A stretch of 64,000 nt of DNA, taken from Paludisphaera borealis. GTDB lineage: Bacteria > Planctomycetota > Planctomycetia > Isosphaerales > Isosphaeraceae. Positions 42,785-51,567 of the stretch are shown one piece after another. The position numbers and the translations under genes are program-made. The stretch's first letter is position 1. Each line of letters opens with the position of its first letter. Location: positions 5,456,001-5,520,000 of the forward strand of contig NZ_CP019082.1 in assembly GCF_001956985.1 (NCBI RefSeq), read 5' to 3'. The notes beneath the pieces were generated by a model. That model was not told the DNA's origin, ran no database searches, and was given only the letters and a program-made list of their open reading frames with translations.

Positions 42785-43429
42785 TTGTTGAATTTCACTC
42801 ATGAGCTTCGCACCCTGACTCGGCTGTTTCTGTCATTCACCGCCGTTTTCGCGGCTTCGTCGCGGGTCGAGGCTCAGCAGTACGTTTACTATCCCACTGC
42901 CAACACGGCGACTGTCGCCGCTCCGACTTACACCGTTCCCACCTACACCACCCCGGCGACTCAAACGGCCGGCGCGGTTCAATACTATCAGCCTGCCGCC
43001 CAGGTCCAGTACGCGCAGCCTACCTATCAGACGCAGTACTACCAGAGTGCGTACGCTGGGATGGAAGTCCAGGCTCAGCCCGTTCAGGCGCAGGCTCCGG
43101 CCGCCGCGCCGGCGGCGTCCTCGGGCGATTCCTACGGATTCACCGCTTGGCTCAACGGCGTGCGTGCCTCGTACGGCCTGGGCGCCGTGGGATACGACGG
43201 GAACCTGGAGAGTTGGGCCGCGATGAACAACAGCCAGCAATCGGCCCGCGGCCTGGGTCACCACGTGATGGGCCCCGCTCGGCGTCAGAACTCGGCCATG
43301 GGGGGCTTCCCGGGCATCGAGTCGATGTGGATGGCCTCTCCGGCCCACCGTGCGGCTCTGCTCGATCCCACTATCACCTTCATTGGGATCGCCGGTGCCG
43401 GCGCCTGGTGGACGTTTAACGCCTACTGA
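42785..43429 (+). CDS. Exported CAP-domain protein
   Basis: A 214-aa secreted protein. A signal peptide (LTRLFLSFTAVFAASSRVEA) is followed by a Tyr/Gln/Thr-rich low-complexity region (about 25-105) with repeated YYQ and QTQYYQ. A C-terminal CAP/SCP domain has FTAWLNGVRASYGLGAVGYD, NLESWAAMNNSQQSARGLGHH and MASPAHRAALLDPTITFIG. The likely start is TTG 42785, eight bases after AGGGAG, since no ATG fits the signal peptide. CAP proteins act outside the cell with diverse roles. Confidence 0.85.
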   Translation: MLNFTHELRTLTRLFLSFTAVFAASSRVEAQQYVYYPTANTATVAAPTYTVPTYTTPATQTAGAVQYYQPAAQVQYAQPTYQTQYYQSAYAGMEVQAQPVQAQAPAAAPAASSGDSYGFTAWLNGVRASYGLGAVGYDGNLESWAAMNNSQQSARGLGHHVMGPARRQNSAMGGFPGIESMWMASPAHRAALLDPTITFIGIAGAGAWWTFNAY

Positions 43430-43500
43430 GCCCCTTTGCTCACGGCGACGTCGGCAAAGCCGCCCTCGCGCGCCGGACTCGCCCCGTCGGCGGTCGGTTC

Positions 43501-44115
43501 TTAGAGAAAGAACGCGTTGCGCACGCCTGAGAGGATCGCTTGCTCCAGGTTGGGGTCGCGGCCTCGGGGAATCCACCCGACCGCGACCGGCACTGGACCG
43601 ACGACCTCGCGGACGCGGTTGACGGGGAAGTCGTTGTTGAAGACGGCCCGGCCGGCGGCTTGCCGGTCGGGCTTGACCATATCCTCAAGCTCTTTATGGA
43701 CTTCCACTTTCACAAGGAAGCCCCCCGCCGGCGCGGGGTCGATCTTGATGACGGCGAACCGCCGCATCGTCTGGAGAGTCGACTCGACCCGGTCGCCGAT
43801 CGTCACCGAGTCGCCCAGCCACGGTTCGAGCACCGTCGCGCCGATCTTGGGCTCGGTGATGATCGTCCGCGACAGCCGGTTCTCCGACGCAATGTCGAAG
43901 TAGGCACCCACCTCGGCCACGGTCTTGTTCCAGACCGCCTCGAAGTCGTTAATCGGCACCACGAGCGGGTTGTCGGCCACCGGCTGGGGCGAGAAGATCT
44001 GGGTGACCCTCGACGTGTGCAGCCACTCACTCGTGGCGCAGCCGGGAAGCGCAAGCCCCAGGACGGCGACCCCGATCACCCCAATTGCTTTCGCGACGAT
44101 TCGCGTGTTTGCCAT
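43501..44115 (-). CDS. Lipoprotein, hypothetical
   Basis: A 204-aa protein with a lipobox in VLGLALPGC after a hydrophobic signal. The body has VWNKTVAEVGAYFDIASENRLSRTIITEP and GDRVESTLQTMRRFAVIKI, which looks like a soluble periplasmic domain. No named family is recognised, though similar lipoproteins recur in planctomycetes. Convergent with the CAP gene. Confidence 0.82.
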   Translation of the reverse strand: MANTRIVAKAIGVIGVAVLGLALPGCATSEWLHTSRVTQIFSPQPVADNPLVVPINDFEAVWNKTVAEVGAYFDIASENRLSRTIITEPKIGATVLEPWLGDSVTIGDRVESTLQTMRRFAVIKIDPAPAGGFLVKVEVHKELEDMVKPDRQAAGRAVFNNDFPVNRVREVVGPVPVAVGWIPRGRDPNLEQAILSGVRNAFFL

Positions 44116-44583
44116 GATTCAGGGTTCCATCCTGCCTGACCTGCCGATCTGGAACGATCCGTCGCGACGCTCGACCATGTCGGCCGATCGGCCGCGCCAT
44201 TCCGGCTCGCGCATCTCGGCCCAGAGTATTAGTCGGAATTCGCCGTCGACCGCATGACTTCAAGGAGACCGAACCGCATTTGCGACATGAGGATGCGTGG
44301 TCGATCTGGTCCGTCGTTCGATCGACGGCGGGCCGCGCGAATTTGCGACCGGGTCTTGGTTTCGAGACCTTGCTCCGGCGCGGGCGGAAAGGAAGCGCCG
44401 GCCTCGCGACCGGGGGGTCGTGAAGGCGGTGCATCGTGCGCCATATCGAAAATCCTGGCAAGTCCGTTTTCCCCGTCGCGCGGTCGTGGCCTAGGGTTGT
44501 TCTGACGGCTCAAGACCACAACCGTCGGCGGGCCCGGCGTCGGCGCCCCTGACCGAGGCGCTGGAACTCCCAGGAGGATCACT
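44116..44583 (+). other. Divergent intergenic region, 468 bp
   Basis: It separates the lipoprotein gene (leftward) from the GGDEF-like gene (rightward). Short frames are Arg-rich and not convincing. The only element I can name is the AGGAGG ribosome site at its right end. Confidence 0.5.
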
Positions 44584-45708
44584 ATGGTTGCTGATCGTGG
44601 TTGGCGTCGTGACGCCACAAGCCCAGCGGATCGGGAACGCGGCGAAAGGGACTCATCGATCGAGGAGACGTCGGCCGAGGTTTCCCGGACGCAACATCGA
44701 TGGAGTCGTTGGCTGACCGCGTGGGCCGAGAAGTGGTTCCCCTCGGCGCTTCGAGGTCCCGGCGACCCCTCGGGCGAAGAGGTTTTGCACGATCTGGCCA
44801 AGACCCTCGCCGAGGCGGCTGATACCCGGACCGTCGGCAAGGCGCTGACGGCCGCCGCCCGGCGCGTGACCGGGTCGAACGCGGTGGAGTTGATCCCGGA
44901 TTCAGGTCGGCGTCCCGCTTCCTGCTCGGAGATGGCGATCGAGTTGCGTCGCGGTGGTGGAACCTGGGGATGGCTCGTGGTGAACGAGACGAGTTCCCGG
45001 TCCTCGATCGTACGGAGACGCCTGGAGACGCTCGGCGTAATGGCGTCGTGCGCCTTCGACCGGCTCGACGCCGGGGCGCGCGAGGTGGAGCGCACGGCAC
45101 CGAAACCCGTCGAGGTCCGGAATTCCGGGCGGTGGGAGGGCGCGCTGGACAAGGCCGCGGAAGAGACCGACCTGGGATATTACCCGTCGGCGCCCACGGT
45201 CCACGACGCAACCTTTCTGAACGCCGTGTTCCCGTTCGCTCTCAGCCAGGCGCGGAGGCACGGCGAGTCGCTCGCGGTACTGTGCGTGGCCATCGACCGT
45301 CTGAGCGGAATTCGCGACCTGCTGGGCGGGGATCAGGTCGATCGGACGGTCCAGCACACCGGCCGCAAGATCGCGACCTTGATCCGCGCCAGCGATATCG
45401 TGGCCCGCCTCGACGACGACCGGCTCATGGTCTTGCTGCCGCGGGCCGAACTCGACGACGGCCTGACCGTCGCGCGCAAGCTCTGCCAGGGGGTTGCCGA
45501 GAACGCGAGCCTGCTCTCCGACGCGCCGGTGCTGACGCTCTCGATCGGAGTGGCGTCTTATCCTTCGTGCGCGACCAGTCTGTATGAATTGCTCGACGCC
45601 TCCGACGCGGCGCTGTCGGACGCTCAGAGCCGGGGACGCAACCGCGCGTCGTCGGCTCCGACGCTCGTCTTCGATCGCGCGACCCGGCGCGAGGCGTGCG
45701 CGGTTTGA
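44584..45708 (+). CDS. Degenerate GGDEF-domain protein with GAF-like region
   Basis: A 374-aa soluble protein. The middle (about residues 65-165) looks GAF-like (LHDLAKTLAEAADTRTVGKAL...). The C-terminal ~160 residues follow the diguanylate cyclase fold: FALSQARRHGESLAVLCVAIDRL, then IVARLDDDRLMVLLPR, then SIGVASYPSCATSLYELLDASDAALSDAQSRGRN. The active-site GGDEF is replaced by DDDRL, so cyclase activity is unlikely; a nucleotide-binding or regulatory role is inferred. The ATG follows an AGGAGG site. Confidence 0.87.
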   Translation: MVADRGWRRDATSPADRERGERDSSIEETSAEVSRTQHRWSRWLTAWAEKWFPSALRGPGDPSGEEVLHDLAKTLAEAADTRTVGKALTAAARRVTGSNAVELIPDSGRRPASCSEMAIELRRGGGTWGWLVVNETSSRSSIVRRRLETLGVMASCAFDRLDAGAREVERTAPKPVEVRNSGRWEGALDKAAEETDLGYYPSAPTVHDATFLNAVFPFALSQARRHGESLAVLCVAIDRLSGIRDLLGGDQVDRTVQHTGRKIATLIRASDIVARLDDDRLMVLLPRAELDDGLTVARKLCQGVAENASLLSDAPVLTLSIGVASYPSCATSLYELLDASDAALSDAQSRGRNRASSAPTLVFDRATRREACAV

Positions 45709-45712
45709 GCCG

Positions 45713-45750
45713 GGAACGCGACGCGAGGATGTCGTCTCGCGCCGCGTTCC
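45713..45750. terminator. Bidirectional terminator-like hairpin
   Basis: GGAACGCG-a-CGCGAG pairs with CTCGCG-c-CGCGTTCC across an 8-base loop, giving a 14-bp stem with one mismatch. It lies just past the stop of the GGDEF-like gene and before the stop of the convergent TPR gene. Confidence 0.7.
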
Positions 45751-45765
45751 ATTCGCTGTCGCTCT

Positions 45766-47541
45766 TTACTTACTGAAGGTCAGGCCGGGGTCGTTCGGGC
45801 CTCCTCCCATCGCCTGGAAGACGAAATGGCTGTCGTCTTGCCAGGTCACCTTGCCGACCATCACGTTGTCGTCGCTCTGAGCCAGAGTCAGGATGCCGTT
45901 CCCGTAGGTGTACTTGCCCGCGATCGGCTGGGTCTGGCCTTGCTGAGTCAGGTTCCACTGAAAGCCGCCGTCGGCGGCGATCGTCAAGGCGATCGAGACG
46001 CCGGCGTCCGGCGCGGCTTGCCACGCGCCGACGAGGTTGCCTTCGGGAACCGAGGGCGTCGCGGCCGGCGGCTCGGCGGCGGTCGGCGCGGCTTCGGTCT
46101 GCGGCGCGGTTGCCGAGGGCTCGCCCGGCTCCTGGCTTCCGGAAAGCTGGGCGACGATCTGGGCGGACAGCTTGTCGGACGGTTGGAGCAGGGTCACGTC
46201 CTTGAACTCGCCGATCGCCGCCTCGGTGTGCCCCTGCGTCAGATAGTGATAACCCAGCACGAACCGGGCGGCCGCGGAGTTGGGATTCGCCGATCCATAC
46301 TCTTCGAGCGCGCGGAGCTGCGGCGTGTAGACGTCGATGCTCGGATAGAGGCCGATCAAGGTCGTCCAGTCCCACCCGGGACCGACCGAAAGCACTGCGT
46401 ACAGTACGCCCGCCGCCTGGTCGTACTGCTTCATCGCGAAGAAGCAGAGCGCGCGGAATTCGTGAATCGCGGCGTCGTTGGGCAGGGCCTTGAGAGCTTC
46501 GTCGGTCTGCTTGAGGGCCTGGTTGTAATCGCCCGCCTTGAACGCCTCACGCGCCGCGTCGAACGTCTGCATCGCCGGGTCGGCGACGCTGGGGTCGGGA
46601 GGCGCGGTCTCGGCCAGGGGCTGGGAGTAGTCGTAAACTCCGGCCGGCGCGGCGGCGACGGGCAGAGCGGGCTGTCCCACCACGATCGGTTGCTGAACCA
46701 CGACCGGCTGCTGGATGATGATCGGCTGCACGGCGACGGCGTAGGGGTTCATGAAAGGCCGGTATCCCCAACTGTAAATCGCCGAGTTGAGTCCCCAGGC
46801 GCCGATCCCGCCGACGGCCATGCCGGTGAAGAACGCGCCGCCGTTGTTCCACCAGTTGTTGTTGCGTCCGTGCCAGTAGCCGTTGACCCAGGCTTGGTGA
46901 TTGTTCCAGCCGGGCCGCGACGCCCATGCCGGAGGTCGTCCGGCTCCCCAGCCGGGAGGCCGTCCGGGACCGCCGCCAGGCCCCCAGGCCGGAGGACGCG
47001 CCGGGTTCATGCCGGGCGGACGTCCGGGGCCGGGGCCGCCGCCGGCCAGAGGAGGCCGACCCGGGTTGACGCCCCCCGGTCGGTTCGGGCCAGGGCCGGC
47101 GATGGGAGGCCGACCGGGATTCACGCCCGGCCGGTTGGGGCCGCCGGCGACGGGAGGTCGACCCGGGCTGACGCCAGCGCCTGGAGAACCGGGACCGCCG
47201 CCGCCGAGAGTAGGGCGATTGCCGAGCGAAGGCCGGTTCACCTGGCCAGGGCCGGCTCCAGGCCCGGGCGTGGGCCGGGCGGCAGGGGCGGAGGGACGCA
47301 TCCCGCCTTGCCATCCCGCGCCGCCACCGCCGCCTGGTCGACCGCCTTGCGGTGGTGTGAACGACGGGGTGCGGTTGAACGACGGCCTGCCGGCGGAGGC
47401 GCCGGCCGACCTTCCGCCTCCACGACCGCCGCCGCCTCCACCACCTCCTCCACGACCGCCTCCTCGCTGGGCGAAGGCCGGAGTGATCCAGGGGGGGGCC
47501 GCGATCAGCGCCGCGAGGGTGAGATGAAGGAGCTTGTTCAT
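45766..47541 (-). CDS. Exported TPR protein with Gly/Pro-rich N-terminal half
   Basis: A 591-aa protein. The signal peptide is LTLAALIAAPPWITPAFA. Residues 26-210 are extreme low complexity, first Gly/Arg (RGGGRGGG) and then Pro-Gly-Arg (NPGRPP) units. A membrane-like or beta segment precedes TPR-like repeats at about 320-450 (FDAAREAFKAGDYNQALKQTDEAL, ALCFFAMKQYDQAAGVLYAVL). The C-terminal ~100 residues look like the lipocalin-type segment of planctomycete proteins (LVGAWQAAPDAGVSIALTI). Its ATG overlaps the previous stop by four bases. Confidence 0.85.
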   Translation of the reverse strand: MNKLLHLTLAALIAAPPWITPAFAQRGGGRGGGGGGGGGRGGGRSAGASAGRPSFNRTPSFTPPQGGRPGGGGGAGWQGGMRPSAPAARPTPGPGAGPGQVNRPSLGNRPTLGGGGPGSPGAGVSPGRPPVAGGPNRPGVNPGRPPIAGPGPNRPGGVNPGRPPLAGGGPGPGRPPGMNPARPPAWGPGGGPGRPPGWGAGRPPAWASRPGWNNHQAWVNGYWHGRNNNWWNNGGAFFTGMAVGGIGAWGLNSAIYSWGYRPFMNPYAVAVQPIIIQQPVVVQQPIVVGQPALPVAAAPAGVYDYSQPLAETAPPDPSVADPAMQTFDAAREAFKAGDYNQALKQTDEALKALPNDAAIHEFRALCFFAMKQYDQAAGVLYAVLSVGPGWDWTTLIGLYPSIDVYTPQLRALEEYGSANPNSAAARFVLGYHYLTQGHTEAAIGEFKDVTLLQPSDKLSAQIVAQLSGSQEPGEPSATAPQTEAAPTAAEPPAATPSVPEGNLVGAWQAAPDAGVSIALTIAADGGFQWNLTQQGQTQPIAGKYTYGNGILTLAQSDDNVMVGKVTWQDDSHFVFQAMGGGPNDPGLTFSK

Positions 47542-48551
47542 TGCGGGTTCCTCGCGGGTTGGGTCGATGGGCCGTTGCCGTGCGGCGCGGGCGGCCTGCG
47601 GACCAGCACGGCGTCTTCAGCGTCGGGCAGGGCGTTGTTTCCGAGCGTCCGGTCGATCGACCCCCAGCGGAGCGCATCGCGATTCAGTCGGGTGAGCACG
47701 TTCGTCGCGGAGACGGCCCGGCCGTCCTTCAGGACGCCGGTCGTTTTGATGATCCAGCGGTCGCCGTCGCGCGACCAGAGCCCCTCGGAGAACCCGCCTT
47801 CGGAATCAAAGGCCCACGACCGGAACTGGTTGAACCGCGGGTCCCAGCCGATTCGATGGACGCCAGACGACTCAACCCGACCTTGGACCTTCACTTTATA
47901 ATTGCGAAGCAGGTACGAACGGCCGTCAGACCAATCGCATGAGGTATGCACCTCGGCGTTGTCGTCCTCGTCCATCCATTCGCCGACGAGCCATTCCAGC
48001 TCCTTCAGGTGATCGTGGGCGGTTTTCTCGGCGGACGCATCGATCATCGGATAGTCGTGGATGCTGTCCTGGAGCCACTTGCCGTCCTTCTTGACGTAGG
48101 CCGCCGAGTACCGCGAGGTTTCCGCGCGGCTGTCGGCGTTGGCGTCCTGGGTCGTCGGAACCGTGATCGTGGCCGTCCCTTCTTCGAGAGCCGCTTCCGT
48201 GCCGAGCAGGCGCAGGCTCTCGGTCTTGACGGCGATGGTTTGGCCGGGGGTGGCCTCGAACGAGGCGGCGAACAGCTTCTCGACGGCTGACCGGCCCTCG
48301 ACCGTCTTACCCCCCTCGGTTGCGATCCGGGCCTGGTCGGTGAACAAGGCCGCGACCGCCTTGGCGTCTCCCGCGTTGAACGCGCGGGTGAACTCGACGA
48401 CGAGGGCGCGGATCGCCGATTCGTCGGCCGACTCGTGGGCCGGCCGTTTGGCGGGGCGTTCATCGGTCTGCAAGCCCGACGCGGTCGACTGGGCCGCAAC
48501 GTGATCGTGGCCGAGCAGACACAAGACGATCAGTGCGAATGCGGATCTCAT
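47538..48551 (-). CDS. Exported SnoaL-like/DUF4440-type protein
   Basis: A 337-aa exported protein with a signal (FALIVLCLLGHDHVAA). The first domain (about 40-165) matches the NTF2-like SnoaL/DUF4440 family (IRALVVEFTRAFNAGDAKAVAALFTDQARI). The second domain (about 180-310), with LEWLVGEWMDEDDNAEV and HRIGWDPRFNQFRSW, resembles planctomycete companion domains of unknown function. It is the middle gene of a three-gene operon, 18 bp after the PEP-CTERM gene and overlapping the TPR gene. Confidence 0.87.
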   Translation of the reverse strand: MRSAFALIVLCLLGHDHVAAQSTASGLQTDERPAKRPAHESADESAIRALVVEFTRAFNAGDAKAVAALFTDQARIATEGGKTVEGRSAVEKLFAASFEATPGQTIAVKTESLRLLGTEAALEEGTATITVPTTQDANADSRAETSRYSAAYVKKDGKWLQDSIHDYPMIDASAEKTAHDHLKELEWLVGEWMDEDDNAEVHTSCDWSDGRSYLLRNYKVKVQGRVESSGVHRIGWDPRFNQFRSWAFDSEGGFSEGLWSRDGDRWIIKTTGVLKDGRAVSATNVLTRLNRDALRWGSIDRTLGNNALPDAEDAVLVRRPPAPHGNGPSTQPARNPQ

Positions 48552-48569
48552 GGTGTTCGACTTTCTGCT

Positions 48570-49256
48570 TCAGCCCGCGACCGGTGCGGATCGTCGGCGG
48601 CGGACCAGCATGAAAACGGACGAAAAGCCGAGGCCGCCGATGATCCAGGAGGACGGCTCGGGGACGGCGCCGACCGGCGTGCCCATGACCTGGATCAAGT
48701 ACGGGGCGTTCGGCTGGCTTACCCAAACGCCCGAGCCGGGTGGGATGGTCGCGGCGGCGGAAGTCAGGATGCCTTCCGAGGCCGAGTCAATGGCCGTGTC
48801 GTACGTGTATTGCCACTCGAACGGCGTGCCGCCGGCCGCCGTGACCGTGAGCACGAACCAGTATTCGGTGTTCGCCTTCAGCACGAAGTTGGTCATCGGC
48901 GTGAAGTTCAAGGTCGCGAAACTTGCGTCGATCGTCGGAACGAGGAAGGTCGCCAGGGGAGAGGAAACATCCGGAACGTCCTTGCCTAGGGCGTTCGTTG
49001 TGGAAGCCGCGAGCACCGCCGAGACGGCGAACGTCCCGCCGGGGTTGAAACCGCCGAGGACCGCTTCGATCGAGGTCAGGTTCCAGTCCCGGCCGCCGGT
49101 CTTGAACCCCTGGGCCCGCGCGTCGGCCGCATCGACCGCGTCGGATCCGAACGGCGCGTTCGCGAGGTTGCCGACGAGCAGCGAATCGCCCCGAGCCGCG
49201 GCGGTCGAAATCATGATGAATAAGGCGGTTACGGCCGATCGATGGAGAATTCGCAT
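48570..49256 (-). CDS. PEP-CTERM sorting-domain protein (choice-of-anchor type)
   Basis: A 228-aa secreted protein. The signal peptide is AVTALFIMISTAAARG and the C-terminus is VPEPSSWIIGGLGFSSVFML plus RRRR. The beta-rich middle (DWNLTSIEAVLGGFNPGG, FVLKANTEYWFVLTVTAAGG) is similar in layout to the protein at 14147-14815, so the two are probably paralogous. The start at 49256 is chosen because the extension to 49448 carries no signal. It is the first gene of the operon that continues with the SnoaL-like and TPR genes. Confidence 0.87.
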   Translation of the reverse strand: MRILHRSAVTALFIMISTAAARGDSLLVGNLANAPFGSDAVDAADARAQGFKTGGRDWNLTSIEAVLGGFNPGGTFAVSAVLAASTTNALGKDVPDVSSPLATFLVPTIDASFATLNFTPMTNFVLKANTEYWFVLTVTAAGGTPFEWQYTYDTAIDSASEGILTSAAATIPPGSGVWVSQPNAPYLIQVMGTPVGAVPEPSSWIIGGLGFSSVFMLVRRRRSAPVAG

Positions 49257-49473
49257 CGTGGACTCGCAGGGTTCGACTTCTGGAAGGATCGAGAACGCCG
49301 CCGGCGGATTCCGCAGTGAGAAGAGATACGCGCGTCCGCTCTGGGATTCAATGTACGAAACCCGTCCAACCTGGAAAATCGCAAAGCGGGTCGAACCGGG
49401 TCGGCATCGCGTGGTCTTGCTGGGATTTCGACGTCGACCGGCCCGCATTTCCGGGCGCGGCGATTTTTGCCGA

Positions 49474-49502
49474 TTGACCCGAAGCGCGCGTCAACCTATC
49501 AT
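49474..49502 (+). promoter_or_regulatory. Sigma-70-type promoter of the leuA leader
   Basis: TTGACC (49474-49479), a 17-bp spacer and TATCAT (49497-49502). Transcription from about 49509 would include the leader peptide and hairpin described next. Confidence 0.65.
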
Positions 49503-49571
49503 TCTTGTAGTCGAACTGTTTGATCCTAATTCGTTCCTCTCAGGGGAACGTGGATTGGAACGAGCCCAGCG

Positions 49572-49643
49572 ATGCGAATTCCGCTTGCAAGCCTTAGTCT
49601 GCTTATCCTCGGCCTTACCGGCCGCAAGGGAGCGTCGTCTTAG
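49572..49643 (+). CDS. leuL: Leucine-rich leader peptide of leuA, 23 aa
   Basis: A short frame ATG 49572 to TAG 49641. Six of 23 codons are Leu (codon starts 49584, 49593, 49599, 49602, 49608, 49614), five within 24 bases, plus two Ile codons. It fits a leader peptide whose translation senses charged tRNA-Leu. The ribosome-binding site is weak (GAG seven bases upstream). No other start fits, as the frame has a stop at 49527. Confidence 0.7.
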   Translation: MRIPLASLSLLILGLTGRKGASS

Positions 49644-49681
49644 GGCTTGTCAGGTTCCCGCATGGTCAGCCAGAGAAGCCC
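49643..49681 (+). promoter_or_regulatory. Possible antiterminator pairing
   Basis: GGGCTT at 49643-49648, overlapping the last base of the leader stop codon, can pair with AAGCCC at 49676-49681, the 5' arm of the terminator. A ribosome stalled on the Leu codons would leave it free; one that reaches the stop codon would cover it. The pairing is short (6 bp). Confidence 0.5.
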
Positions 49682-49717
49682 CGAGACTCACCCTTGCCGG
49701 TGGATCTCGGGGCTTCT
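49674..49717 (+). terminator. Attenuator terminator hairpin in the leuA leader
   Basis: AGAAGCCCCGAGA (49674-49686) and its exact complement (49705-49717) form a 13-bp perfect stem with an 18-base loop that adds a CACC/GGTG inner stem. A pyrimidine tract (TTCTTTC) follows. It lies 117 bp upstream of leuA and 31 bp past the leader stop. Confidence 0.8.
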
Positions 49718-49834
49718 TTCGTTGTGGCCCCGTGCGTCCCCGGTGGTGCGTCCTGTCTTTGCGGGCGGGCTTGGATGAGTCGAATCCTTTTTTAGAACTT
49801 TGAGCGAGCCGCGACGGCCGCGAACCCGAAAGGA

Positions 49835-51469
49835 ATGAGCCCAGCCATGACCCCTTCCGACAACTCCAGCGCCGCGTCGTCCACTCCAACCGACGTCGAG
49901 GCCGACCGCAACCGCGTGCGGATCTTCGACACGACGTTGCGCGACGGCGAGCAATCGCCGGGCGCGAGCATGAACATGGCCGAGAAGCTCGAACTCGCCC
50001 GGGCGCTCGCCGGCATGGGAGTTGACGTCATCGAGGCCGGGTTCCCGATCGCCTCGGTCGGCGACTTCGACTCGGTCCGGGCGATCGCGGCCGAGATCAC
50101 CGGCGCGACCGTCTGCGGTCTCGCCCGCTGCAACGACCGCGACATTGACCGCGCCTGGGAGGCCGTCCAGTTCGCCCAGAAGCCGCGGATTCACGTCTTC
50201 CTGGCCACCTCGGCCATCCATCGCGAGCACAAGCTGAGGATGACGCGGGCGCAGATCGTGGAGCGGGCCGTGGCCGGCGTGCGTCGCGCGGCGGCCGTCT
50301 GCAAAGACGTCGAGTTCAGCCCCGAGGACGCCGCCCGGACCGAGATCGAGTTCCTCCGCGAGGTGATCGAGGCCGTCATCGACGCCGGCGCGACGACCGT
50401 CAACATCCCCGACACGGTCGGCTACGCCATGCCCTCGCAGTATGCGGCGGTGATCCGCGCGCTGATTGAAGGGGTTCCCAACATCGGTCGAGCCGTCATC
50501 AGCACGCACTGCCACGACGACCTCGGCTTGGCCGTCGCCAACAGCCTGGCCGGCGTCGAGGCCGGCGCCCGCCAGGTCGAATGCACGATCAACGGCATCG
50601 GCGAACGCGCGGGCAACGCCGCCCTTGAAGAGATCGTTATGGCCCTGAAGACCCGCCATGACTATTACGGCCTGGAGACGAACATCAAGACCGAGCGGCT
50701 CTTCCCGGTCAGTCGGATGCTCTCGTCGATCACCGGCATGGCGGTCCAGCGCAACAAGGCGATCGTCGGCAGTAACGCCTTCGCCCACGAGGCGGGCATT
50801 CACCAGGACGGTATGCTCAAAGAGCGTTCGACATACGAGATCATGCGCCCGGAAGACGTCGGCGTATCCCGGACCGACCTGGTTCTGGGCAAGCATTCGG
50901 GCCGTCACGCCCTGCGCGACCGGGTCGTCGAGATGGGGTACACGCTGAGCGAGGAGCAGATCGAGACCCTCTTCCACGACTTCAAGGCGCTGGCCGACAA
51001 GAAGAAGGAAGTCTACGACGAAGACGTGGCCGTCCTGGTCGAGAAGTTCATGGGCGACGTGCCGGCCCACTGGCAGCTCTTGAGCCTGCACACCACCGCC
51101 GGCACCAGCGTCTTGCCGACGGCGACCGTCTCGATCCGCCGCCCCGACGGCGAAATCGTCCAGGACGCCGCGATCGGCGACGGTCCGGTCGATGCGATCT
51201 TCAAGGCCGTCGAGCGCGTGACGGGCGTCCACGCCAACCTCCACGAGTTCGTCGTCCGGAGCGTGAGCCAGGGCAAAGATGCTCAGGGCGAGGTCACGCT
51301 CGAACTCGAAGTCGAGAGCGGCGAGAGCACCTTCCGTGGTCGGGCTGCATCGACCGACATCATCGAAGCCTCGGCGCTCGCCTACCTCAACGCCGTCAAC
51401 GCCATCACGACCCGCAAGGAGCGTGGCCAGGTCCGCGAGGTCGTCGGCCGTCCCGGCGCGGGGGCCTGA
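49835..51469 (+). CDS. leuA: 2-isopropylmalate synthase
   Basis: A 544-aa enzyme that condenses acetyl-CoA with 2-oxoisovalerate, the committed step of leucine synthesis. The catalytic block is RIFDTTLRDGEQSPGASM, the metal-binding STHCHDDLGLAVAN is intact, and GNAALEEIVMAL and HEAGIHQDGMLKERSTYEIM are as expected. The C-terminal ~130 residues are the LeuA regulatory domain for leucine feedback (TSVLPTATVSIRRPDG, ASALAYLNAVNAI). ATG 49835 and ATG 49847 are both in frame; an AAAGG run abuts the first and lies 12 bases before the second. The leader upstream suggests attenuation. No other leu gene is adjacent. Confidence 0.96.
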   Translation: MSPAMTPSDNSSAASSTPTDVEADRNRVRIFDTTLRDGEQSPGASMNMAEKLELARALAGMGVDVIEAGFPIASVGDFDSVRAIAAEITGATVCGLARCNDRDIDRAWEAVQFAQKPRIHVFLATSAIHREHKLRMTRAQIVERAVAGVRRAAAVCKDVEFSPEDAARTEIEFLREVIEAVIDAGATTVNIPDTVGYAMPSQYAAVIRALIEGVPNIGRAVISTHCHDDLGLAVANSLAGVEAGARQVECTINGIGERAGNAALEEIVMALKTRHDYYGLETNIKTERLFPVSRMLSSITGMAVQRNKAIVGSNAFAHEAGIHQDGMLKERSTYEIMRPEDVGVSRTDLVLGKHSGRHALRDRVVEMGYTLSEEQIETLFHDFKALADKKKEVYDEDVAVLVEKFMGDVPAHWQLLSLHTTAGTSVLPTATVSIRRPDGEIVQDAAIGDGPVDAIFKAVERVTGVHANLHEFVVRSVSQGKDAQGEVTLELEVESGESTFRGRAASTDIIEASALAYLNAVNAITTRKERGQVREVVGRPGAGA

Positions 51470-51495
51470 CCGCCGAGCCGCTTTCGCCCCTCGTT

Positions 51496-51531
51496 CGGAA
51501 TGCAGGCGTCGCGCGACGTCCGTGCATTCCG
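51496..51531. terminator. Bidirectional terminator-like hairpin after leuA
   Basis: CGGAATGCA pairs with TGCATTCCG around an inner CGTCG-CG-CGACG stem. It lies 27 bp past leuA's stop and 37 bp from the stop of the convergent gene. Confidence 0.65.
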
Positions 51532-51567
51532 ACCGGCGGCTTCTTCGGGCGCTCCATCGATGGGAGG

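Noticed and set aside
45826-47901. A 691-codon plus frame
   Set aside because: Antisense to the TPR and SnoaL-like genes; low-complexity and without family motifs.
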